Notes under the pieces: model-generated
Told to the model about the DNA's origin: nothing
Databases searched by the model: none
What the model saw: the letters and a program-made list of their open reading frames with translations, nothing else
Part shown: piece by piece, positions 35,001-48,054 of the stretch
Numbering within the stretch: the stretch's first letter is position 1
How the letters are laid out: each line of letters opens with the position of its first letter
DNA from: Glandiceps talaboti
Lineage: Eukaryota > Hemichordata > Enteropneusta > Spengelidae
Assembly: GCF_964340395.1 (NCBI RefSeq)
Contig: NC_135562.1
Coordinates: forward strand, 5,001 to 69,000
DNA length: 64,000 bases
Direction: 5' to 3'
Program-made: the position numbers and the translations under genes

Positions 35001-38000
35001 ACATAGTGGATTGACAAGATCAATTAGTAGATATTTCATTTTCTGTCATATTTAAATCACATAGTGGATTGACAAGATCAATTAGTAGATATTTCATTTT
35101 CTGTCTTATTTAAATCACATAGTGGATTGACAAGATCAATTAGTAAATATTTCATTTTCTGTCTTATTTAAATCACATAGTGGATTGACAAGATCAATTA
35201 GTAGATATTTCATTTTCTGTCATATTTAAATCACATAGTGGATTGACAAGATCAATTAGTAAATATTTCATTTTCTGTCTTATTTAAATCACATAGTGGA
35301 TTAACAAGATGAATTAGTAAATATTTCATTTTCTGTCTTATTTAAATCACATAGTGGATTGACAAGATCAATTAGTAAATATTTCATTTTCTGTCATATT
35401 TAAATCACATAGTGGATTGACAAGATCAATTAGTAAATATTTCATTTTCTGTCTTATTTAAATCACATAGTGGATTAACAAGATGAATTAGTAAATATTT
35501 CATTTTCTGTCTTATTTAAATCACATAGTGGATTGACAAGATCAATTAGTAAATATTTCATTTTCTGTCTTATTTAAATCACATAGTGGATTGACAAGAT
35601 CAATTAGTAAATATTTCATTTTCTGTGATATTTAAATCACATAGTGGATTGACAAGATGAATTAGTAAATATTTCATTTTCTGTCATATTTAAATCACAT
35701 AGTGGATTGACAAGATCAATTAGTAAATATTTCATTTTCTGTCTTATTTAAATCACATAGTGGATTGACAAGATGAATTAGTAAATATTTCATTTTCTGT
35801 CTTATCTAAATCACATAGTGGATTGACAAGATGAATTAGTAAATATTTCATTTTCTGTCTTATTTAAATCACATAGTGGATTGACAAGATCAATTAGTAA
35901 ATATTTCATTTTCTGTCTTATTTAAATCACATAGTGGATTAACAAGATGAATTAGTAAATATTTCATTTTCTGTCTTATTTAAATCACATAGTGGATTGA
36001 CAAGATCAATTAGTAAATATTTCATTTTCTGTCTTATCTAAATCACATAGTGGATTGACAAGATGAATTAGTAAATATTTCATTTTCTGTCTTATTTAAA
36101 TCACATAGTGGATTGACAAGATCAATTAGTAAATATTTCATTTTCTGTCTTATTTAAATCACATAGTGGATTGACAAGATGAATTAGTAAATATTTCATT
36201 TTCTGTCTTATTTAAATCACATAGTGGATTGACAAGATAAGGACACCAAGGTCATCCAATGAAGCAAGGCAAAGGTTGTTTTCACAGCTCTCAGGTATGA
36301 TCTATCATTAACACACAGTCTAATGAATTTGGAAATTATATTTTAAAGTGAAATATACCATATTCTGATTACTCAGTTTACAGACATTTTTTGGAAGAAG
36401 TATCGTGTGCTACACCTAATTTGGGAAAATAATGACAATAAGTGTGCTAGTGTAGATGCTTATCACATGGCAGTACATGAAGAAGTCTACAAAATGCATT
36501 TAAAACGACTTTAGTGTACATGTATGAGTACCTTAAAGTTACTTCATCCTACATATCACACACACACACACAAATACAAAAATGTAGGACCATACAATGT
36601 AGTCAGTTGCTGCCAATAGAATTACCTTTGATGTGGAACACTTTGAAATGATAATCTTCCCAGATTGCCTATTTAAGTATCATGGTCTTCACTTCCTACA
36701 CAAACCCTTCTTCCAAACAGCACTCCTAGTGGCCAAACTTGTACAATCTTTTTTTCTATATGTACCCTGTATTGATGCTTACATCTCTTTGCCCCATTAG
36801 CTACTCCTTTTTATAAATGAATTTACAGAAAGAATGAAAATGCCAAGGACATGCCACATTATACTTTATATATTATAGTCCTATATCAGACATATCACAA
36901 AGCAAATCACAAGTTGTCTACCTATGGTGTAATATTTCAGACATATCACAAAACAAATCACAAGTTGTCTACCCACTGTGTAAGAAGAACCTCAGATGCA
37001 TCAACAATTTATAAAGTTTAAATAAAGTAATTCAATATACAATAATTTTTTTACATATTGGTAATCTTGATGTATGTATGCAAAGCCTACAGAAATAGCC
37101 TTAAGTTAAAAGTGTTTATCAATGTGGGTGTATTGATGATGACATACGGCTTTTTTGTTTTTATTGTATTGCTTACAGGTGAATTACAAAGAAAAATAGG
37201 ATTAAAAGTTTTGGAGATGGGAGGTAACGCAGTGATAGGGTAAGTGATACAATTTGTATACCTAAGATGGGAGGTAACGCAGTGATAGGGTAAGTGATAC
37301 AATTTGTATATCTGAGATGGGAGGTAACACAGTGATAGGGTAAGTGATACAATTTGTATATCTGAGATGGGAGGTAATGCAGTGATAGGGTAAGTGATAC
37401 AATTTGTATATCTGAGATGGGAGGTAACGCAGTGATAGGGTAAGTGATACAATTTGTATATCTGAGATGGGAGGTAATGCAGTGATAGGGTAAGTGATAC
37501 AATTTGTATATCTGAGATGGGAGGTAATGCAGTAATAGGGTAAGTGATACAATTTGTATATCTGAGATGGGAGGTAACACAGTGATAGGGTAAGTGATAC
37601 AATTTGTATATCTAAGATGGGAGGTAACACAGTGATAGGGTAAGTGATACAATTTGTACATCTGAGATGGGAGGTAATGCAGTGATAGGGTAAGTGATAC
37701 AATTTGTATATCTAAGATGGGAGGTAACACAGTGATAGGGTAAGTGATACAATCTGTATATCTGAGATGGGAGGTAATGCAGTAATAGGGTAAGTGATAC
37801 AATTTGTATATCTGAGATGGGAGGTAACGCAGTGATAGGGTAAGTGATACAATTTGTATATCTGAGATGGGAGGTAACACAGTGATAGGGTAAGTGATAC
37901 AACTTGTATATCTAAGATGGGAGGTAATGCAGTAATAGGGTAAGTGATACAATTTGTATATCTGAGATGGGAGGTAATGCAGTGATAGGGTAAGTGATAC

Positions 38001-41000
38001 AATTTGTACATCTGAGATGGGAGGTAACGCAGTGATAGGGTAAGTGATACAATTTGTATATCTGAGATGGGAGGTCATTTGGTAAGTGATACAATTTGCA
38101 GTGATAGGGTAAGTGATACAATTTGTATATCTGAGATGGGAGGTAACGCAGTGATAGGGTAAGTGATACAATTTGTATATCTGAGATGGGAGGTAATGCA
38201 GTGATAGGGTAAGTGATACAATTTGTATATCTGAGATGGGAGGTAATGCAGTAATAGGGTAAGTGATACAATTTGTATATCTGAGATGGGAGGTAACACA
38301 GTGATAGGGTAAGTGATACAATTTGTATATCTAAGATGGGAGGTAACACAGTGATAGGGTAAGTGATACAATTTGTACATCTGAGATGGGAGGTAATGCA
38401 GTGATAGGGTAAGTGATACAATTTGTATATCTAAGATGGGAGGTAACACAGTGATAGGGTAAGTGATACAATCTGTATATCTGAGATGGGAGGTAATGCA
38501 GTAATAGGGTAAGTGATACAATTTGTATATCTGAGATGGGAGGTAACGCAGTGATAGGGTAAGTGATACAATTTGTATATCTGAGATGGGAGGTAACACA
38601 GTGATAGGGTAAGTGATACAACTTGTATATCTAAGATGGGAGGTAATGCAGTAATAGGGTAAGTGATACAATTTGTATATCTGAGATGGGAGGTAATGCA
38701 GTGATAGGGTAAGTGATACAATCTGTACATCTGAGATGGGAGGTAACGCAGTGATAGGGTAAGTGATACAATTTGTATATCTGAGATGGGAGGTCATTTG
38801 GTAAGTGATACAATTTGTACATCTGAGATGGGAGGTAATGCAGTAATAGGGTAAGTGATACAATTTGTATATCTAAGATGGGAGGTAACACAGTGATAGG
38901 GTAAGTGATACAATTTGTATATCTGAGATGGGAGGTAATGCAGTAATAGGGTAAGTGATACAGTAACTATGAGTATACAATTTTTAAGTTGAAATCACAG
39001 TGAAGGTAAGACTACTAAACTTGTCATTGATTCATACTAAATACATAAAGTACTGCAAGAACCTGTCATTGATTCACGAGTCTTTACTAAATACATAGAG
39101 TACTGCAAGAACCTGTCATTGATTCACGAGTCTTTACTAAATACATAAAGTACTGCAAGAACCTGTCATTGATTCACGAGTCTTTACTAAATACATAAAG
39201 TACTGCAAGAACCTGTCATTGATTCATGAGGCTTGACTACATACATAAAGTACTGCAAGAACCTGTCATTGATTCATGAATCTTTACTAAATACATAAAG
39301 TACTGCAAGAACCTGTCATTGATTCATGAATCTTTACTACATGTATAAAGTACTGCAAGAACCTGTCATTGATTCATGAATCTTTACTACATACACAGGG
39401 TTCGCACGGTCCTGGAAAACCCTGGAAAACCCTGGAATTTCAAACCCTCCCTGGAAAGCCCTGGAAAACCCTGGAAAAATGCGCCCTACCCCTGGAAAAC
39501 CCTGGAAAATGATCATGTATAATCGATCAATTAAAATTGACGATCGTCATGTCTGTGCTCGAGCCACCCATTCATATGATTCTGAATCTCGTAAATGTGA
39601 AATTGCGAAAATATTTTCAAAGTCTTTCGCCACGCCGATTGAACCCAGACAGTCAAGCGATCGTTCCACGAGACACTTCGCCCCACAGACCGTGCCTATT
39701 AGTTGAATGGGCGCCGCAGTGTTTCTTTTGATCTTGCATATATTGCTACTCCATACATCTCCCCGTCGTCATTTCAGGGACATGATATTGTAACAGTCCC
39801 GGCCGCGCCGGGGTAACATGTACAGTAGGTCTGTTAACAAGATTATCGTAACACTGTAGCGAGTATCAACGCATCATCAACCTCGATTAGAAATTGTTAC
39901 AAGTTCGGCGCACGAGTCGACTGATACTACAAGATAGGGCTAGGGCCTAGAGAAGTGCAGTTGAATTTCCGGGTTGTGGAAGTACAGTTGTGACTTTTAT
40001 TTCGTCGATAAATGGGTATTTGTGTTACATGTTCTAAAAGAATAAACTACTGTTTTATGTTGTCGGTACAGTAACATTCGTCAATGGTCAAGTTGAGTTG
40101 AAATCGCGATGTTCCGCAACTCATGGCATCCGTACATAAACATCGAGACGCAAGCGATGAATGTATTCAGTTATTCATAGCTCGACATTTCGTTACGTAA
40201 ATGACGTTTTTATTCAAAATTTTGAAGAAAAAAATTATTTTAGGTGGCTTATAAATCTAGTAACATCAAACCATACAATAACGAGGACAAACTTTAGTTT
40301 TTGATTTATTTTTCTGGATATGTCTGAATTAGACTGACGAATGCTGCGACTCAATCTTACACGATCAATGCACCAGCTTGACGAAACGGCTGCTTAGGGG
40401 GTAGGACAGAGGTTTCTCCGTTAATCTTAGCGTGTAAACGTGGTTTTGAAACCAATATCTTGCATAGTGTCGATTGTCTTTAAAATGTTTTGTGACATAT
40501 GGAAACTGTTGTTGATTTTTCTTGTCCACATCAGACAATTAGATGTCATTCAAAAAATATACTTTAGTGTCAACACCCCTGGAAAATGTCCAAAATCAAT
40601 ATGAATACCCCTGGAAAACTGACGAAAAAACCCTGGAAAGTCCTGGAATTTTGTTTTGCTTTAAGTGTACGAACCCTGATACATAAAGTACTGCAAGAAC
40701 CTGTCATTGATTCATGAGGCTTTACTACATGCATAAAGTACTGCAAGAACCTGTCATTGATTCATGAATCTTTACTACATCATACATGTATAAAGTACTG
40801 CAAGAACCTGTCATTGATTCATGAATCTTTACTACATAGATTAAGTACTGCAAGAACCTGTCATTGATTCATGAATCTTTACTACATACATAAAGTACTG
40901 CAAGAACCTGTCATTGATTCATGAGGCTTTACTACATGCATAAAGTACTGCAAGAACCTGTCATTGATTCATGAGTCTTTACTAAATACATAAAGTACTG

Positions 41001-44000
41001 CAAGAACCTGTCATTGATTCATGAGTCTTTACTAAATACATAAAGTACTGCAAGAACCTGTCATTGATTCATGAATCTTTACTACATACATAAAGTACTG
41101 CAAGAACCTGTCATTGATTCATGAGGCTTTACTAAATACATAAAGTACTGCAAGAACCTGTCATTGATTCATGAATCTTTACTAAATACATAAAGTACTG
41201 CAAGAACCTGTCATTGATTCATGAGGCTTTACTAAATACATAAAGTACTGCAAGAACCTGTCATTGATTCATGAATCTTTACTAAATACATAAAGTACTG
41301 CAAGAACCTGTCATTGATTCATGAGGCTTTATATATGGAAGCATAACTAATTTAAAAGGAATTTTTCTATTTTCTTGATTGGTTGTAGATACAACCAGTG
41401 CTTTGATTTGGAAGGAGAGTCTGGTATTGTCGTACGTGGTATTGGTACAGCTGTTTATCTTGTTAGAACAAGTCTCATTGTAGCTTCACCATCATCCACC
41501 AGTCCCTCTAGAGATCCCCTTAGAGAGTAAGTCCTGATTTACCTTGTATTTGTTACAGCTTTTTTGAAAATATACTCAGTTTTGTTTCTTTTGTACCAAC
41601 AACTTCATTTTATTTTAATCGTTCGAGATATATTTTGCCCACGTGTTACATGTAACAGTGTTTTGTGAAGGTTTGGGAACCTTGATACAGGGTGGTGAAG
41701 TTTAGAAAAAAAATTGTAGATTTCCATACCTTGTACCATAAATGTAGTCAGAATCCTTAGAGGGGAAATCTGTTAAAATTTGCATAGATTTTCATACCTT
41801 GTACCATAAATGTAGTTGGAATCCTTAGAGGGGAAATCTGTTAAAACTTACAAAGATTTCTATACCTTGTACCATAAATGTAGTTGGAATCATTAGAGGG
41901 GGAAATCTGTTAAAACTTACATAGATTTCTATACCTTGTACCATAAATATGGTTGGAATCCTTAAAGGGGAATCTCCCTGAGAAGATATAATTATGTTAT
42001 TCCCAATATTGTTCTTTATTCAGCAGGAAAATACTCATGACCTAGTACCCAGGGTTTGTCACTATATGAGTCACAAAATTTGTCATGACTAGGTTAATTT
42101 TTATTTCCTTAGCCGAAGGAAGAAAATATTTGGGATTATATTATACCTGTCCAGTATATTGATGGTGCAAATCGAGAGATCTGATTGTTCAAGACATCAA
42201 ACTAACACATCTAAAATAGTTATGCACAGTTAGTGCAACTCTAAGTGGCCCTAAATGAGAATAGTATACTCATTTTTTGATCACTGTCGTCTGCATCCAT
42301 CATGGCTGCCACATCCATACTGTCAATCGCCTGCACAACACTTATATTAGTCATCCATGCCGAATGATAATATTTTCCCTAACTTGGGGAAATGAATAAG
42401 ATGTCTAAAAGCCCTAGAACTGTCCTATATTTAGTCAAAACAAACTAAGTTAGAGTGGCTCAGCTTAAGCCTACAGCATTGTTCTTGGCCCCATAAAATG
42501 CCGACATTGTGAGGCAGATAATGTATGTAAATCCGTCACAAAACAAATCTAACTTCAGACCATTCACAAATGAACTAGCCACTGTACAAACTAAGCAAAA
42601 CTACTTATATATATGCTGCACAGTATTAAACTTTTCATAATTTGAATATGAATTTAATGTTGTCCCTGACTTCATATCGTGAGATCATACCCATAATGGA
42701 AGGAATCACAATCAACAGATATTCAGGTTTTTGGGCCAATGTATACCTACACTTCATTTCTATTCCAAAGCATAGTTTGTTTTACCGCTTTTTAAAGTTT
42801 TGTTTTTGCAAATTTCAATACTGGTATAATAGAATGGCAATAAACCTTCCCCCTGGGGGTGGTATACCCCTTGATTTTTACCAATTGACTCCACATGCAC
42901 ATTCGCTGATGCTCCTGCGTATATGTTGTCAACTGGTCGAAACCTTGGAGTATGCCATCCCCAGGGGTGGTTTATTGCTTAAATAATAACTAATGATATA
43001 TACATACATGATATAAAAATGGTTTAACATCTTTTAGTACCATAACCTTTGAGAAAAACATAAGTCGTAACTTACTAAATCTGTTAATAGATATTTCACC
43101 ATCTCTATCAAAACCAGTGTGTCAACTCAGATTTGTTGTTGTTAGTTTCATGTACATGTACATGTACATGTGTCTGATTGGTACACTGACTTTAGCCAGT
43201 AAATTGGGGTCTTATTTAGACATAGATGTTCATATACTACCACTTTTAAGTATAAATCAACTTGACAAGTATTCTCATCAGTAACTGATACTTTTAGATG
43301 TTTTTGTCCATTTTCTTGCTACTCAAAGATTGTGGGAATTCAACCGAAGAAAGTGAGTATCTTCACTTCCACCCCTAATTTATTTGTGAATTGGTCTGTC
43401 AGAGATTCTGTTGTTTTTGGTAGCCAATCAGAATTGGTCTGTCAGGGATTCAGTTGTTCTGGTAGCCAATCAGAATTGGTGTGTTAGAGATTCTATTGCT
43501 TTTGGAAGCCAATCAGTCCAATCTGTTATAATTTGTAGGGTTATCACTTTATATGAATTCACTATTCATATTTCATCTTCACCTTTTTATGTGCTTTTTG
43601 CCACAGTAGAAAGGTATACTGCTAATAAATACCTTTTTTTTTGCAATTTTGTATCTTACTTTGATTTTTTTTTTTAGCTATTTAGTATTAATAGTATCTG
43701 TGACTTCAAGTATATACATGTAGTTGCATATTACAATGAATTTGTGCAACTGTAATGCTAAAACCTTCATTTTGTATACTGCTAATGAAATAGTACTAAG
43801 TGTGCATGATGCATTTGTGTTTTATTCTTGTTTCTAAAATCTGATTTTAGTTAAATTCGCAAATGTTACTTTTAAAGTTTAAAACTGTTATTCATATTAG
43901 ACTGAGCTTATTAAAACCAACCTCCTACATACAAAAAATACATATAGAATAGAGTAGAATAGAATATAACTTTATTGTCCTTTTTATGAAAATTTTCCTT

Positions 44001-47000
44001 TTGCTTCGCCAAAATATAAAAGGCACATTAAAATACATATACACACAAACATAATTAGAGTAACACAAACACAGTTACAATCTTACAATAATATACATAT
44101 ACACACTAAAATAATTACAGTAACAAACACAGTGCATATAAACAAACAAACAGACAGACAGGCAGACATGCATGGCTAAATACATACATGTACATATATA
44201 TGTACGTACACACATGTACGTATGTACGTGTGAGCTAGTATGTGTGTATGCGTGCATGCATACATACATACATACATACATACATACATACATACATACA
44301 CACACATACACACGTACGTATGTACATACGTACGTACGTACGTACGTACGTACATGCATACATACATACATACATACATATATACATACATATATTCATA
44401 CATATACATGCACACACACAAACAAATGTTCTTAGACTAGTAACTATAATATTACAAACATTTGTTTATATTTACAGTTACTAGCTACCACAAATCTAAT
44501 TTTTCTATTTCTTAATGTGCTTACACACAAAGTTGGAGCATACATGTAGGATATTACAACATTATACCATGCACAAGCCAAGTTGAACAAAATATGGGAT
44601 ATATACATTGGTCATTCTACGTCATGACAACACATGTCTACGTCACTGGTTCTGCTGTGTTTGAAAATCTAGTCAGAAAACAGTTTTCTTCTGTCAGCCA
44701 GAAAATATTGGTGACCGAAGGGTTGTCACTACTCGTCTGGTGACTCATAGTGATAAAGGCCCCTTAGGTCACTCATTTTTCTTGGCTGAAAATTTTGGGA
44801 ATAACATTGAATTACTTGGCTAAGTTTCTTAAAAGTATTCTAATATGGAAATATTTCTCAAGAGTCCAATGTCCTTTCCATGAGAAAATCAGTATCATAA
44901 ATGACTGCATATGGATACTACATGCATGTTTTGTTCTTTGATAGAATTTTATTTAAGAATTCAGAAAAATGTTACTCAAGTTTGTGTTGTCAGATTGTCA
45001 ATCTTTCCTCCAGATTGTTGGTTTGTGAGATTGTCAATCTTTCCTCCAAACTGTCGGCTTTTAAAGAGTGGCATTATGTCCTAGGTAATGTTTGTTTGTT
45101 ACTCTCCCTTCCAAAACATTAGTTTTCAAGAATTGTAATTTTCTCCTCAAAATTGTTAGTTTGCCAATCTCCCTTCCAAGCTGTTCTAAAAGTACATTTC
45201 TTATTTTTTGCGTGTTACTGTCAGGTTTCCATTAGCAGAGGACACAGAAACTGGCTCACCAAGTTCTCCTACAACTCTAACACCAGCTCGGTTATCACAT
45301 TCACCTACTAAAGCTGTACCCTGTGTTACAAGAAGGTCCTCAGACTCAGACATTGGTGGAACACCAACTAAAGGTCTGGCTTTACTTCTAACTTTCAAAT
45401 TGGTCTTTTTTTTCAAATTATCTTTTTCATCTAATCAAGTGTGAAAACTATGTGATGCCACCAATGTGAATGACATGCTTGTCAATGACATATTGTTCTG
45501 AAAAATCCACCAACATGGTAAGAGTGACAAGCTCAAAAAGCCAATGTAGCTTACACTATAACAGGATATCTCTGTGTGCATGTTTTCCCAAACTGAAGGT
45601 GTGACTTCTTTTAAGGCATCTACACTCAGTGTTTTAAAGAGATGTTTTATATCAGATGAACAGAGAGGAGAAAATGTTGACAATTTAGACACATAACTGT
45701 AAATTACATGTAAGGATAATTACAGAAGGGAATAACTTGAGTCATTTCTGGTGACAACTCTCCAAGTTACATGTAAGGATAATTACAGAATGGAGTAACT
45801 TGGGTCATTTCTGGTGACAACTCTCCAAGTTACATGTAAGGATAATTACAGAAGGGAATAACTTGAGTCATTTCTGGTGACAACTCTCCAAGTTACGTGT
45901 CAGGATAATTACAGAAGGGAATAACTTGAGTCATTTCTGGTGACAACTCTCCAAGTTGCTCTTTAATACTGACAAAAGACAATATTCAAACAAAGCTACA
46001 GTACTCTACCAGTACTACAATGTATACTAATTGTGTCATTCACTTTTTACAAGAAAGCTCCTTGTAAATAGGGCTCCTCATAGCCTAACTAATACAATTT
46101 TCTATAAACCAAAACACCCAGAAATATGGCACATTTGGCATTAACGGTAAATGTAGCAGATATGCATTTAAAAAAAATATATCTTTTCTCTCCACATGTA
46201 TAGTTGGTAGTCAACCTAGCAGTGGTAGTGGTAGTGGTGGTGTTACAAAGTCTTTAGTTCCTATAAAACCTGTTATTCAACAGAGCAGTATAGATATGCT
46301 GGTAGGTTTTGTATCAGAGAATTTTTATGAATGATTGGGAAAAGTATGCATATGTGATCATACATTCTTTTGTATTATATTTATATTTATATTTATATTT
46401 GTAATTTTTTGGCTCTTTGTTTTACCATGTCATAATCTCTATGCTTCAAGAAAGATGGTCCAAATTATTCCCACTTTAATGAGACCTTATGAATATTGAA
46501 CAAGCAAACAAAAAAGTCTGTAGTCTTGTCATATATAAATATCATGATTGATTTCATTTTTTTCCAGGAATATCCCTTCTTCAGTATAAATCACTTTCCA
46601 CCTACTTTCCTGGTCCATCTTGGTGGTATGGTAACTGCAAGGTCTGTCAAGTTACTGGATAGAATACATAACCCAGGTATAGCTGATATGTCATTGGTTA
46701 CTTATATGTCATTGGTTAGCTGATATGTCATTGGTTTCTTTACTGTACTACCTATCTCTAGATGCTAAATAAGGGATAACGTTGTCTTATAATTTAGTAC
46801 ACAATTCTGCTGCTGTCACAGTAGACTGTCGACAGTCGCTCGAGCCTTTTTTTCCTACGTCTTATCTAAACTCCGATCCGGTGCAACACTACTATAATCG
46901 CATACGGATATCGAGGGCCAAAGGCCCAAGTGATCGAGGGCCAAGGGCCTTCGGCCTTCGATATCAGTATGCGATTATGGTAGTATTGCGCCGGATCGGA

Positions 47001-48012
47001 GTGTGGCAACGACTTAAGTTTAGATAAAACATAGTGAAAAAAGTCACAAGCGACTGTCGACAGTCTACTGTCACAGTACTAGATAAGAGATGACATTGTC
47101 TAATGATATAGTACACAGATAAGGGATGGAATTGGAATATATGCAAATTTGACCAAATGTCTAGTATTTGAGGATAGCTGTGTGTTGTATGAAAACTTGT
47201 TGGAAGTTGAAATGGTCTTCCTTTTATGTGTTTCAATGCTGTACTAAATGTATTTATTAACTCATAATTTAAAAGCTCCTTTATATACTACGGTAGTATC
47301 TTGTAAGTTTTCTTGTACTGATTTTTCTTTCTTATCTTAATTCATAAAGTTCCTTTATATACTAGTATCTTGTAAGTTTTCTCATACTAATTTTTCTTTC
47401 TTCATAAAGGTCTTTTTTTCTCTGTATGTTGTTGACTGTTTCTTGTAGTGTAATTGTTTGACTTCCATGGTGAAGATTTTAATTCATGTGTTCCCTTATC
47501 AACATAACTTTATTTTGGTGGGGTGGGGGTGGGGGTGAGGGTAGGTTCCAAAGTGGATATTGCATATTGAGCTTGCTTTCAAGTGTATGGTAGTTTTTAC
47601 CCATAAAGCAATGCTGTCTTAATAGTAAACAATCTCATAGTCATACTGCTACATATTATTGACAACTGTAATGAACAATGTCTAAACATGCATGTAATAA
47701 AACAATGACCAAACAAACATCACAAACAAAGATATGAGTCACCCATGTGTTTATCGTTTACATTATACTCTATTATTAATTATATTTTATTGCCAGATGT
47801 AACAAACAAAACCTATTTTATATGTTTAAATATACCAACCATGCACTGTTCATGTAAACCAACCCTAAAAACTTGTCAGTTTTAGATTAACTGAACCATG
47901 GTTTGATATATAGGCAAGTGACACAAGCCAAAACCCTGAATAACACAAAACCTTGCATACCCCCCACACACGCACACACATCACACTCACTCCTACACAT
48001 ACCCCTCCCTCA

Positions 48013-48054
<42 letters not shown>

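Noticed and set aside
34140-36238. CRISPR-like array of regularly spaced repeats
   Set aside because: Units are contiguous with no unique spacers, and the sequence is an intron of a eukaryotic gene.
37087-38891. Long minus-strand open frames (up to 382 codons) with a repeated YHLPYHC/SLTLSL pattern
   Set aside because: They are antisense to the exon 7 donor array. A 50-bp unit with no stop in any minus frame keeps all three frames open; the protein pattern is only the repeat read in three phases.
39479-39731. Coding sequence in the CAGGGTTCG element
   Set aside because: The frame is broken in the diverged copy at 18890-19135 and contains no known motif.
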